Assembly (NCBI GenBank): GCA_964584165.1
Contig: CAZOYW010000030.1
Location: 1-35,046 of the forward strand
Direction of reading: 5' to 3'
Source of the DNA: CAZKCI01 sp964584165
GTDB lineage: Bacteria > Auribacterota > Erginobacteria > Erginobacterales > CAZKCI01
DNA length: 35,046 bases
Shown here: positions 14,541-21,989 of the stretch, piece after piece
Position numbering within the stretch: position 1 is the first letter of the stretch
How the letters are laid out: each line of letters opens with the position of its first letter
Made by a program: the position numbers and the translations under genes
Notes under the pieces: model-generated
Databases searched by the model: none
What the model was told of the DNA's origin: nothing
The model's input: the letters and a program-made list of their open reading frames with translations, nothing else

Positions 14541-16022
14541 TCATCTCCCGGTGTCCGCGGTCAGATCGGCGAGCCTTTTGGCGATCTTCGCCGTCAGCAT
14601 CCCCTTTCCGTAGCGCCAGGACCACTGGCGCCCGGAGACGCCCGGCTGGTTCATCCGCGCCTCGGAACCCAAAGCGAGCGGGTCCTGGAGGGGAAGGATC
14701 GCGAGGTCGGCAACCGAGGCGGAAACAACCCGCATCAGCTTCCAGTTGATCTCCGCCCCGTCGCTCTTGAGGTAGCGCAAAAGCTTCTCCCGCTTCCACT
14801 GCGGGGAGTTCGCGAACCACCCGATGGTGGTGTCGTTGTCGTGGGTCCCGGTGTAGGCGGCGCAGTTGGCCGGGTAGTTCTCCGGGAGGTGGGGGTTCTT
14901 TTCGTCGCTGTCGAAGGCGTAGTGGATGACCCGCGTGCAGGGGAAGCCGGTCTCGAGGAGAAGCGGATCGACCAGGTGCGGGATCGGTCCCAGGTCCTCG
15001 GCGATGATCGGAAGCTCCCCCAGCTCGGAGGCCGCGGCGTCGAAGAGCCGCTTCCCCGGCCCGTCCACCCACTTCCCCTCGGCCGAGGTCTTGGCGTGGA
15101 GCGGGACGTGCCAGCAGGCCCTAAAGCCGGTGAAGTGGTCGACCCGGATCACGTCCACCAGGTCGAGCATGGCGCCCAACCGGCGCGTCCACCAGGAGAA
15201 ATTGTCCCGGGCCTGGGCTTCCCAGTCGTAGAGGGGGTTCCCCCAGATCTGGGAGGCGCTGGAGAACTGGTCGGGGGGGACGCCGGAGAGGGCGAGCCGA
15301 GAGCCGTCCTTTTTGTCGAGGAAGAAGTAGTCGCGATAGGCCCAGGCGTCGGCGGAGTCGTGGTTGACGAAGATCGGGATGTCGCCGACGATCTTGATCC
15401 CCTTGAGGTTGGCGTACTTCCGGAGCCTCTCCCACTGCCCGAAGAAGAGGAACTGGCCGAAGGCGACCTTGGCCACGGCCTCGGAGAGCGTTCCCCGCCA
15501 GCGCTTCAGCGCGCCATCCTCGCGGGCGACGAGCTCGGGGGGCCATTTGTACCAGGGGAGGCCCCGGAAGTTCTCCTTCAAGGCGACGAAGAGGGCGTAG
15601 TCCTCGATCCAGTAGGCGTGGCGGCGGCGGAACTCCTCGAAGGCCTTCCCGTCCTTCCCCCGCCGCGACTGAAAGGACTTCCAGGCGAGATCGACCGCGG
15701 CGCGGGCGAGGGCGTGGGCGGAGGAGAAGTCCACGGCGGAGGCGGAGGCGCGCGCCGGGAGGTCGTTGCGCGAAAGCCAGCCGTCCTTCTCCAGCGCCTC
15801 CATCGAGAGGAGGAGCGGGTTGACGGCGAAGGCCGAGGGGCTGGAGTAGGGCGAGTTGCCGTAGCCCAAGGGGCTCAAGGGGAGGATCTCCCAGAGGGCC
15901 TGGCCGGACTCCTCGAGGAAGTCGACGAAGCGGTAGCCCTCCTCCCCCAGGTCCCCGATCGGGCCGGGGCCGGGCAGAGAGGTGACGTGGAGCAGGATCC
16001 CCGAGCTGCGCGGAAACCTCAT
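14541..16022 (-). CDS. malQ: 4-alpha-glucanotransferase (amylomaltase, GH77)
   Basis: 493 residues, the usual GH77 length. It transfers alpha-1,4-glucan segments between maltodextrins in the cytoplasm, in glycogen or maltose use. The N-terminus RSSGILLHVTSLPGPGPIGD and LLPLSPLGYGNSPYSS-type motif (here ILPLSPLGYGNSPYSSPSAF) are characteristic. The catalytic Asp is in VIRVDHFTGF (about 295), the acid/base Glu in IIAEDLG (about 342), and the third carboxylate in GTHDNDTTIGW (about 395). The ATG at 16022 has AGAGGAGG upstream with good spacing. It is alone on the minus strand, convergent with tonB; no glycogen genes adjoin. Confidence 0.96.
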   Translation of the reverse strand: MRFPRSSGILLHVTSLPGPGPIGDLGEEGYRFVDFLEESGQALWEILPLSPLGYGNSPYSSPSAFAVNPLLLSMEALEKDGWLSRNDLPARASASAVDFSSAHALARAAVDLAWKSFQSRRGKDGKAFEEFRRRHAYWIEDYALFVALKENFRGLPWYKWPPELVAREDGALKRWRGTLSEAVAKVAFGQFLFFGQWERLRKYANLKGIKIVGDIPIFVNHDSADAWAYRDYFFLDKKDGSRLALSGVPPDQFSSASQIWGNPLYDWEAQARDNFSWWTRRLGAMLDLVDVIRVDHFTGFRACWHVPLHAKTSAEGKWVDGPGKRLFDAAASELGELPIIAEDLGPIPHLVDPLLLETGFPCTRVIHYAFDSDEKNPHLPENYPANCAAYTGTHDNDTTIGWFANSPQWKREKLLRYLKSDGAEINWKLMRVVSASVADLAILPLQDPLALGSEARMNQPGVSGRQWSWRYGKGMLTAKIAKRLADLTADTGR

Positions 16023-16061
16023 GCGATGCCTCCTCTGGTGAGCGACCGATCTCTAAAATTA

Positions 16062-16082
16062 ACGCGGGCCTTTTGCCCGCGT
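16062..16082 (-). repeat. Small GC hairpin upstream of malQ
   Basis: ACGCGGGC (16062-16069) pairs with GCCCGCGT (16075-16082) around CTTTT. On the minus strand it is followed by TTAATTTTAG, so it could also serve as a weak terminator for the genes upstream. It resembles the palindrome at 1234-1255. Confidence 0.45.
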
Positions 16083-16089
16083 GATGATT

Positions 16090-16116
16090 ATGCCACAAAG
16101 ACACCAAGACACGAAG
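16090..16116. repeat. Solo copy of the 8-bp-period cassette end repeat
   Basis: ATGCCAC is followed by the 8-bp units AAAGACAC, CAAGACAC and GAAG. This is the same architecture as the ends of the GxxExxY cassette at 18373-18836 (units AAAGGCAC, GAAGGCAC), but here with no gene and no partner repeat. It looks like a remnant or a seed end. Confidence 0.65.
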
Positions 16117-16170
16117 AAATACGGTGGAATTGGTTCTCTGCCGTTTCGTGCGGGTGGCTTCCCGGATATT

Positions 16171-16293
16171 CAGACAACCCCTGTCCGATCGGACCAGGTT
16201 TGTCTGAATCCAGTCGGGGAACGGATGCTCCCCCTCCAAATAAAAACCATGCTCAAATTGGGACAAACCTGTCCGATCGGACAGGTTTGTCCC
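16171..16293. repeat. Pair of related palindromes, one perfect over 34 bp
   Basis: 16260-16293 is a perfect palindrome built on GGGACAAACCTGTCC with GATC at the centre. 16171-16206 is an imperfect relative sharing the core TGTCCGATCGGAC and the flanks AGACAA / TTTGTCT. They lie in the 286-bp gap 16023-16308. The perfect one starts 15 bp after the stop of the minus-strand gene ending at 16309, so it may also act as its 3' hairpin. The rest of the gap shows nothing else apart from the solo repeat and the small hairpin. Confidence 0.75.
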
Positions 16294-16308
16294 AGATGGG
16301 CGGCCGGA

Positions 16309-16659
16309 CTAGAACAATAAACCCGATTCCCACTCAAAAACAACCACACGGAAGCCGGAAAAATCGCCAGCGCGTGGATCAAAAACGCGGTCGAGCTCCT
16401 CCAGCATCGGCCGGATGATCTTCTGCCAGTCCGCCCCCGCGAAGGCTCCCCGGCCGGCGCGCGGCTTGAAACGCTCGTGGAGGGCGCGGGCGGCGGCCAG
16501 GGAGAGGTCGGCGGAATAGTCGAGATAGCCGCCCGTTTCCACTTTCTGGAAGCGGTGATCATCGCGAAGCTCCTTCTCCGGCCACCAGGGCGGCTCCATC
16601 CGAAAGACCGAGGCGGAAGGATCCTCCGGTTGGCCGATGATGCGGACCGAGAAGGCCAT
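16309..16659 (-). CDS. Conserved-looking small protein, function unknown
   Basis: 116 residues beginning MAFSVRIIGQPEDPSASVFR. It has mixed alpha/beta composition, many aromatic residues (PPWWPEKELRDDHRFQKVET, FRVVVFEWESGLLF) and a helical stretch, DLSLAAARALHERFKPRAGR. There is no signal peptide or membrane segment. It lies 16 bp downstream of the next small gene and in the same operon as mgsA. I do not recognise a family. Coding is supported by the operon spacing and by the lack of repeats within it; the start at 16659 is the first sensible ATG. Confidence 0.6.
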   Translation of the reverse strand: MAFSVRIIGQPEDPSASVFRMEPPWWPEKELRDDHRFQKVETGGYLDYSADLSLAAARALHERFKPRAGRGAFAGADWQKIIRPMLEELDRVFDPRAGDFSGFRVVVFEWESGLLF

Positions 16660-16675
16660 GGCTGGTCGGTTCGAC

Positions 16676-17011
16676 TCAGGGATCGACGCGAACGGGGGCC
16701 GAGGTCCGGAATCCCGTCGACTGGAAGAAGCTTCCTCCAGCGAAACGCCATTCCAGTTGCGCCAGCGTCTGGAGAGCTGTCCCCGCGGTGACCGTCCGGG
16801 CGTCCTCGACCGTGACGAGACCACGGTACCAGCGGCCGGACTTCGGAAAGGCCTCGTACTCGATCAGGTAGCGGAGCCAGCGGCGGCCGCAGGACCGGCA
16901 GGTCTCGATCGTCACTTCGGCGAAGCGCCCGCCGGCTTCGTCGACGCCGACCGGGAGGGACTCGAAATCGCGACTCGCGAAGGGGGGATGGAGGCAGCGG
17001 CAGTCGCTCAC
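16676..17011 (-). CDS. Small protein with a possible zinc-binding Cys/His knuckle
   Basis: 111 residues beginning MSDCRCLHPPFASRDFESLP. CxCxH near the N-terminus and CRSCGRRW at about residues 38-45 could form one zinc site (inference). The rest (WLRYLIEYEAFPKSGRWYRG, then LQTLAQLEWRFAGGSFFQST) is rich in aromatic residues. No catalytic motif is recognised. The start is 4 bp after the mgsA stop, so the two genes are surely cotranscribed. I cannot assign a function. Confidence 0.65.
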   Translation of the reverse strand: MSDCRCLHPPFASRDFESLPVGVDEAGGRFAEVTIETCRSCGRRWLRYLIEYEAFPKSGRWYRGLVTVEDARTVTAGTALQTLAQLEWRFAGGSFFQSTGFRTSAPVRVDP

Positions 17012-17015
17012 GGGG

Positions 17016-17474
17016 CTACTCGATCTTGCGGTGGCGGTACTCCTCGTAGTCGGGGACCAGGCGGTCGTATTTCCCGTCCATCAGGGGCGAGGAGATCATG
17101 AAGTCGGCGGAGGCGCGGTCGCAGGCGATCGGGATGTTCCAGACCACCGCCAGGCGCAGGAGGGCCTTGACGTCGGGGTCGTGGGGGAGGGGCTCGAGCG
17201 GGTCCCAGAAAAAGATCATGAAGTCGATCTCCCCGGAGGCGATCCGGGAGCCGATCTGCTGGTCGCCCCCCAAAGGACCGCTCTGGAGCTTGGTGATCGG
17301 GAAACCCAACTCCTTCTCCAGGATCTCGCCGGTCGTCCCGGTGGCGAAAACCTTGTGATGGGCGAGGAGATCGCGGTTGAAGGAGGCCCACTCCACCAGG
17401 TCCTTCTTCTTGTTGTCGTGGGCGACCAGGGCGATCTTCTTGTCGTGGGCCATGGCGACTTTCTTGTAGTTCAT
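17016..17474 (-). CDS. mgsA: Methylglyoxal synthase
   Basis: 152 residues. It converts dihydroxyacetone phosphate to methylglyoxal and phosphate, a bypass of lower glycolysis. Family motifs are all visible: KIALVAHDNKKKDLVEWA, the phosphate loop ATGTTG, SGPLGGDQQIG with the catalytic Asp, FFWDPLEPLPHDPDVKALLR, and NIPIACDRASADFMISSPLM. In the last motif an Asp-Arg pair replaces the more common Asn-x. Start at 17474 has GGAGGAGG upstream. It is first in a three-gene minus-strand operon and is divergent from the polysaccharide export operon. Confidence 0.95.
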   Translation of the reverse strand: MNYKKVAMAHDKKIALVAHDNKKKDLVEWASFNRDLLAHHKVFATGTTGEILEKELGFPITKLQSGPLGGDQQIGSRIASGEIDFMIFFWDPLEPLPHDPDVKALLRLAVVWNIPIACDRASADFMISSPLMDGKYDRLVPDYEEYRHRKIE

Positions 17475-17530
17475 CGGTCCTCCTCCTCGGGCGCGGATTC
17501 AACTCCGTCCCCTATTCTACGGGATTGTTG

Positions 17531-17536
17531 TATAAT
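17531..17536 (+). promoter_or_regulatory. Possible -10 element of the polysaccharide operon
   Basis: A perfect TATAAT lies 25 bp before the permease ATG at 17561. I see no good -35 at 16-18 bp upstream, so promoter strength is uncertain. The 86-bp gap between mgsA and this operon must hold promoters for both directions. Confidence 0.35.
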
Positions 17537-17560
17537 CCGCCATCCGGGAGAACGCTCGCC

Positions 17561-18364
17561 ATGCTGCAACGCCTGATCTCGACCTGGAAATGGAAGGACC
17601 TGATCCGGAACCTGGTCCTCCGGAACCTAAGGATCCGCTACAAGGGGTCCGCCCTGGGCTTCGTCTGGACGATGCTCAACCCCCTCCTGATGATGCTCAT
17701 CTACTTCGTCTTCGTCACGCTCCTGAGGACCGGGATCGACCTCCCCGAGCTCCTGGTCGGGATCCTGGTCTGGCAGTTCTTCACGATGTGCATTAACGAC
17801 TCGATCCACGCCATCACCGGCTCCCCCTCCCTGATCAAGCGGACCTCCTTCCCCAAGCTCACCTTCCCCCTCTCGATGGTCCTCGCCAACCTCGTCAACT
17901 TCCTCCTCTCCCTGGTCGTCCTCGCGGTCTTCCTCGTCCTCTACGCCGGGGTCTTCAACCCCGCCTACCCGCTCAGGATCGACTGGGCCCTCCTCCTCCT
18001 CCCCCTGGTCGTCGCCCTCCAGATCGCCCTGATCCTGGGCCTCGCCTGCGTCTTCTCGGCCCTCAACGTCTACTTCCGCGACGTCGAGCACATCATCTCG
18101 GTCGGGCTCCTCGCCTGGTTCTTCCTCACCCCGGTCATGTACACGATCCAGATGGTCGAGAGCCGGGCCGGGCCCGCCCTCTTCAACCTCTACCTCCTGA
18201 ATCCGATGGCTTCCCTGGTCACGCTCTACCGGCGCCTCTTTCTGGGCAGCCCGCTGCCCGGCGGCATCGCCTTCTACGTCTCGGTCTCCCTCGCCCCGAT
18301 CATCCTCGTTGTGGGGACGGCGGTCTTCCTGAAGAAGGAGCCCTTCTTCGCCGACGAGATGTAA
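17561..18364 (+). CDS. wzm: ABC-2 type polysaccharide export permease (Wzm-like)
   Basis: 267 residues from the ATG at 17561 (MLQRLISTWKWKDLIRNLVL); an ATG at 17525 is less likely because it overlaps the -10. The N-terminal amphipathic segment LVLRNLRIRYKGSALGFVWT and six hydrophobic helices are typical of ABC-2 permeases of O-antigen or teichoic-type export. WFFLTPVMYTIQMV and YLLNPMASLVTLYRRLFLG are family motifs. With Wzt it pumps an undecaprenyl-linked polysaccharide to the periplasmic face. The wzt gene now lies 480 bp downstream because a GxxExxY cassette separates them. Confidence 0.93.
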   Translation: MLQRLISTWKWKDLIRNLVLRNLRIRYKGSALGFVWTMLNPLLMMLIYFVFVTLLRTGIDLPELLVGILVWQFFTMCINDSIHAITGSPSLIKRTSFPKLTFPLSMVLANLVNFLLSLVVLAVFLVLYAGVFNPAYPLRIDWALLLLPLVVALQIALILGLACVFSALNVYFRDVEHIISVGLLAWFFLTPVMYTIQMVESRAGPALFNLYLLNPMASLVTLYRRLFLGSPLPGGIAFYVSVSLAPIILVVGTAVFLKKEPFFADEM

Positions 18365-18372
18365 AAATGTAT

Positions 18373-18836
18373 ATGCCACAAAGGCACGAAGGCACCAAGA
18401 ATGACGAAAGAGTTTAAACCGCTATCCGCCGAGGAGGAAAGAATCGCCAAACTCATTGTTGATGCGGCTTATACGGTCCACAAGAAGCTAGGACCGGGAC
18501 TTCTCGAAAAAGTGTATGAAGCGTGTTTGTGCCATGAGCTTTCCAAGCGGGGCCTACGCTACAAACGCCAGATAGACGTTCCGATCAAGTACGATGGAAT
18601 GATTTTCGACGAAGAGCTTCGGTTGGACGTCCTGGTCGAGGATTTAATCATATGCGAGCTGAAAGCAGCAGAGTCTCCCAATCCCGTCTGGATGGCCCAA
18701 CTTCTCAGCCATTTGCGACTGACCGGTAGAAGAATGGGTTTTCTCATCAACTTCAATGTCGAGCTGATCAGGCAAGGAATCAAACGTGTTGTTTTATAGC
18801 TTAGCGCCCCTTCGTGCCTTTGTGCCTTAGTGGCAT
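18373..18836 (+). mobile_element. Transposase-less cassette with terminal inverted repeats carrying a GxxExxY gene
   Basis: The left end 18373-18399 reads ATGCCAC, AAAGGCAC, GAAGGCAC, CAAG. The right end 18800-18836, read on the minus strand, is ATGCCAC, TAAGGCAC, AAAGGCAC, GAAGG. The ends are thus inverted copies of an 8-bp-period repeat. The interior is clearly lower in G+C than the neighbours and holds a single gene in the operon direction. It splits wzm from wzt. No transposase and no clear target duplication are visible. Confidence 0.75.
18401..18799 (+). CDS. GxxExxY family protein (PD-(D/E)XK nuclease-like)
   Basis: 132 residues matching the GxxExxY family: AYTVHKKLGPGLLEKVYEAC contains the name-giving G-x2-E-x2-Y, followed by LCHELSKRGLRYKRQIDVPI, the Asp-rich ELRLDVLVEDLIICELKA with D and E-x-K of a PD-(D/E)XK nuclease fold, and the terminal INFNVELIRQGIKRVVL. 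Members are widespread and of unknown role; nuclease activity is inferred from fold. Base composition is much lower in G+C than the flanking export genes. The gene fills a cassette with inverted ends and has no obvious function in polysaccharide export. Confidence 0.9.
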   Translation: MTKEFKPLSAEEERIAKLIVDAAYTVHKKLGPGLLEKVYEACLCHELSKRGLRYKRQIDVPIKYDGMIFDEELRLDVLVEDLIICELKAAESPNPVWMAQLLSHLRLTGRRMGFLINFNVELIRQGIKRVVL

Positions 18837-18844
18837 CATGACCC

Positions 18845-20089
18845 ATGAACGCGATTGAGGTCGACAGGCTCGGAAAGAAGTTCAAGCTCCGCCGGGTCCG
18901 GGGCCAGACCCTCAAGGCCACGGTCATCGACCGGATCCTGCGCCGGGAGTCCCGGGAAGACTTCTGGGCCCTGCGGGACTTGAGCTTCGCCGTCCCCCGG
19001 GGCGAGGTCCTCGGCGTGATCGGCCCCAACGGCTCCGGGAAGACCACTCTCCTCTCCATCCTGGCTCAGACCATGGTTCCCACCACCGGGGCGATCCGGG
19101 TCCGCGGCACGGTGGCCAGCCTCCTCGAGCTGGGGGCGGGCTTCCACCCCGACCTCACCGGGCGCGAGAACATCTTTCTGAACGCCTCGATCATGGGGAT
19201 CCCGCGGGCGACGGTGGAGAGGAAGTTCGACGCCATCGTCGAATTCTCCGGCCTCGGCCGCTTCATCGAAACCCCGATCAAGTTCTACTCCTCGGGGATG
19301 ATCGTCCGATTGGGCTTCTCGGTCGCCGTGGAGGTGGACCCGGAGGTCCTCATCCTCGACGAAGTGCTGGCGGTCGGCGACGAGGCATTCCAGAAGAAGA
19401 GCGGGCGGCGGATCCAGGAGTTCAAGGAGGCGGGGAAGACCATCGTCGTCGTCTCCCACGACATGAACACCATCCGCCGGTTCTGCCGACGCGCCATCCA
19501 CCTCGAGGGGGGGCGGATCGCGGCGGAAGGGGCGGCGGGGGACGTGGTGGACGGCTACGTGGACCGGGTGCAATCCGCCCAGAGCTCCGCGGCGTCGCCG
19601 GGGATCAGCCGCGAGTGGGGGAGCCGGGAGGCGGAGATCGCCCGGGTCGAGCTGACGGACGCGGCGGGGCGGACGAAGGCCGCCTTCCGCCCCGAGGAGG
19701 AGGCGGTGGTCGCCATCGACTACCGCGCCCGGTCGCGGATCGAGGATCCCGTCTTCGGCTTCTCCCTCCACACCGAGGATTACACCCTGGTCTTGGGCTC
19801 CAACACCCAGATGGCCGACGTCCACCGGCCCTTCATCGAGGGCCCGGGCCGCGTCCGCCTCCGCTTCCGCTCCCTCCCCCTCCTCCCCGGCCGCTATCTC
19901 CTCTCCCTTTCCCTCCACTCCCAGGACCACTTGACCAGCTACCACCGCCAGGAGTACTTCTACTCCTTCTCCGTGCTTTCCTCCCAGCGCGGCGTCGGGA
20001 TCGCGGGGATACCGGTGGAATGGGACTGGGGGAACGGGGGGCCGGGACGCGAGCGGCCGGGTCCCGCCGTTGAACCCCTGAACCCTTGA
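18845..20089 (+). CDS. wzt: Polysaccharide ABC exporter ATPase (Wzt-like) with C-terminal substrate domain
   Basis: 414 residues. The ABC domain (about 1-240) has GPNGSGKTTLLSIL, the family Q-loop/TGRENIFLN region, the shortened signature KFYSSGMIVRLGFSVA, Walker B VLILDEVLAVGDE and H-loop VVVSHDMN. Residues about 265-395 form a beta domain like Wzt-C, which recognises the capped end of the O-polysaccharide (SREWGSREAEIARVELTDAA, YLLSLSLHSQDHLTSYH). The start at 18845 lies only 8 bp after the inserted cassette and has no ribosome site, so the native leader was probably displaced. The C-terminal residues AVEPLNP and the stop are encoded by an 8-bp repeat. Confidence 0.93.
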   Translation: MNAIEVDRLGKKFKLRRVRGQTLKATVIDRILRRESREDFWALRDLSFAVPRGEVLGVIGPNGSGKTTLLSILAQTMVPTTGAIRVRGTVASLLELGAGFHPDLTGRENIFLNASIMGIPRATVERKFDAIVEFSGLGRFIETPIKFYSSGMIVRLGFSVAVEVDPEVLILDEVLAVGDEAFQKKSGRRIQEFKEAGKTIVVVSHDMNTIRRFCRRAIHLEGGRIAAEGAAGDVVDGYVDRVQSAQSSAASPGISREWGSREAEIARVELTDAAGRTKAAFRPEEEAVVAIDYRARSRIEDPVFGFSLHTEDYTLVLGSNTQMADVHRPFIEGPGRVRLRFRSLPLLPGRYLLSLSLHSQDHLTSYHRQEYFYSFSVLSSQRGVGIAGIPVEWDWGNGGPGRERPGPAVEPLNP

Positions 20090-20108
20090 ACCTGCGAGCC
20101 CTTGAGCC
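20070..20108. repeat. 8-bp-period repeat at the wzt 3' end
   Basis: Units TTGAACCC, CTGAACCC, TTGAACC, TGCGAGCCC, TTGAGCC follow one another and include the wzt stop (20087-20089). The spacer up to 20144 holds only this and a ribosome binding site. Confidence 0.6.
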
Positions 20109-20144
20109 TCCGCCCGCCTCCCGCTCAAGGCTGGAGAAGCGAAC

Positions 20145-20582
20145 ATGAGCGATACCTTCCAGATCGACACTCCCGGCGTTGACGTCAAAAAGGTGGTCGA
20201 GGAGATCCGGGCCCGGGTCGACCAGAAGCGCGCCGAAGGCGTTTACCAGCGCTACAACCTATCCTCCCTGCGGGCGGTGGAGGTGGACTCCAACGCCAAC
20301 GACGACGCCCACTGCGACTTCTATTTGAGGAACATCTGGGCGGCGGCCAACGTGGACCTGGGCGACTTCCCCATCATAGCCAAGAGCCGATGCCTGGGCG
20401 AACCGGCGGTCTGGCTCAAGAAGATCATCTGGAAGCTCCTCAAGTTCTACACCTACCGTCTCTTCTCCCAGCAGAAGGATTTCAACCTCAAGCTGGCCGC
20501 CATCGCCAGCGGCCTCAACCGCAAGTTCGAGCACAAGATCTCTGTCCTGGAGGGAAAGATCGAAGCCCTGCAAAAGAAGTAA
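20145..20582 (+). CDS. Polysaccharide-cluster protein of unknown function with C-terminal coiled coil
   Basis: 145 residues. The N-terminal segment DTPGVDVKKVVEEIRARVDQ is a motif I associate with proteins and methyltransferases of O-antigen clusters (from memory). The middle (SNANDDAHCDFYLRNIWAAA) is acidic. The last ~40 residues (FNLKLAAIASGLNRKFEHKI, then SVLEGKIEALQKK) look like a coiled coil. There is no membrane segment. Lying between wzt and a glycosyltransferase, it may organise chain synthesis or termination; Wzt-type systems sometimes use coiled coils as length rulers (inference only). The start has GGAGAAG upstream. Confidence 0.75.
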   Translation: MSDTFQIDTPGVDVKKVVEEIRARVDQKRAEGVYQRYNLSSLRAVEVDSNANDDAHCDFYLRNIWAAANVDLGDFPIIAKSRCLGEPAVWLKKIIWKLLKFYTYRLFSQQKDFNLKLAAIASGLNRKFEHKISVLEGKIEALQKK

Positions 20583-20656
20583 ACAGTGATCAGTAAACAG
20601 TGATCAGTGACCGATGGCCATGATCGCTGTTTACTGTTCACTGATTACTGTTCACT
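20583..20656. repeat. Inverted cluster of CAGTGATCAGT-type repeats
   Basis: The left half holds AACAGTGATCAGT twice; the right half holds the rough complement (GCTGTTTACTGTTCACTGAT and so on). Together they form an imperfect long hairpin right after the stop at 20582. The rest of the 123-bp gap shows nothing more than a weak ribosome site. Confidence 0.65.
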
Positions 20657-20705
20657 TGCCACCGACAGTCCTCAACCAGCGGTCTCGCCGAAATCTTCCG
20701 GAACG

Positions 20706-21989
20706 ATGAAACCACTCTCTCCCCGCCTCCGCATCGCCTATGTTTCTCCCCGCTACACCCCGCGGTCGGCCGGGGGGGCGGAGGTGCTCATCCAGTCCTG
20801 GGCCGAGCGGATGGCCGGGCGGGGGCACCGCTCCGAGGTCCTGACCACCTGCGCCCGGGACCACATCGCCTGGGACAACGAATACCCGCCGGGGGTGGAG
20901 ACGGTCAACGGCGTCACCGTCCGCCGCTTCCCCATCGACCGCCGCGACCGCCCCCTCCAGCTCGCCCTCCAGGACCGGATCAACGCCGGGCGGGTCCTCG
21001 GCCGCGCGGAGGAGGAGGCTTGGATCAACGCCGGGGCCCAGAGCGACGCGCTCTGCGCCTACATCCGGGCGCGCGCGGATGACTTCGACGCCTTCGTCTT
21101 CGCCCCCTATCTCTTCGGCGTCACCTACAACGGCCTCCGCCTGGTCCCGGAGAAGGCGGTCCTCGTTCCCTGCCTCCACGACGAGCCTTACGCCTACCTC
21201 AGGATCATCCGCGACCTCTTCCTCTCCGCCGCCGCCGTCTTCTTCAACAGCGCGGCGGAGCTGGCGCTCGCCCGCCGGATCATGCCCCTCGACCCGGCCA
21301 AGGCCCGCGTGGTCGGGATGGGGATCGCCGGGCCGCCGCGGATGGCTCCGGAGGAGTTCCGCCGGAAGCACGGGATCGATTTCCCCTACCTTCTCTACGC
21401 CGGGCGGCGGGAGGGGGGAAAGTCCACGCCCCGCCTGGTCGAGTACTTCCGCCACTTCCGCCGCTACGGCGGGCGCGAACTCGGGCTCGTCCTGATGGGG
21501 ACGGGCGAGGTCGGGATCCGGCGGGAGGAGACGGCGCGCCTGGTCGACCTCGGCTACCTTCCCGAGGAGGAGAAGTGGAACGGCTACGCCGGCGCGCTCG
21601 CCTTCTGCCAGCCCTCCGTCAACGAGTCCTTCTCGATCGTCCTTTTGGAGTCGTGGCTGGCCGGGCGACCGGGCCTGGTCAACGCCTTCTGCCCGGTGAC
21701 CGTGGACCACTGCCTCAAGTCGAACGGCGGGCTCTTCTTCCGGGACTACTACGAGTTCGAGGAGTGCCTCCTCTACCTCCTCGACCATCCCGCCGAGGCG
21801 GACCGCCTGGGCGCGAACGGGCGGGAGTACGTCCGGCAGAATTTCTCCTGGGAGACGGTGCTGGGGCGCCTGGAAGAAGGGTTCCACGCGGTCGCCAACC
21901 GAAAAATCACAACTCACAAACAACAAATTCCAAGCAAAATACAATCCCCAAATTCCAAACATCTTCCCGCAAGACCAAGCGATGACTGA
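20706..21989 (+). CDS. GT4-type glycosyltransferase with C-terminus altered by an inserted cassette
   Basis: 427 residues as read. The GT-B fold is clear: RLRIAYVSPRYTPRSAGGAE with the glycine-rich loop, nucleotide-sugar side YLLYAGRREGGKSTPRLVEY, LVLMGTGEVGIR and the acceptor/donor motif CQPSVNESFSIVLLESWLAG (E-x7-E type). The core ends with WETVLGRLEEGFHAVANR at about 21900. The last 29 residues (KITTHKQQIPSKIQSPNSKH and onward) are translated from the terminal repeat of the next cassette, so the native stop was replaced. It probably adds a sugar to the exported glycan. Start 20706 opens MKPLSPRLRIAYV. Confidence 0.92.
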   Translation: MKPLSPRLRIAYVSPRYTPRSAGGAEVLIQSWAERMAGRGHRSEVLTTCARDHIAWDNEYPPGVETVNGVTVRRFPIDRRDRPLQLALQDRINAGRVLGRAEEEAWINAGAQSDALCAYIRARADDFDAFVFAPYLFGVTYNGLRLVPEKAVLVPCLHDEPYAYLRIIRDLFLSAAAVFFNSAAELALARRIMPLDPAKARVVGMGIAGPPRMAPEEFRRKHGIDFPYLLYAGRREGGKSTPRLVEYFRHFRRYGGRELGLVLMGTGEVGIRREETARLVDLGYLPEEEKWNGYAGALAFCQPSVNESFSIVLLESWLAGRPGLVNAFCPVTVDHCLKSNGGLFFRDYYEFEECLLYLLDHPAEADRLGANGREYVRQNFSWETVLGRLEEGFHAVANRKITTHKQQIPSKIQSPNSKHLPARPSDD

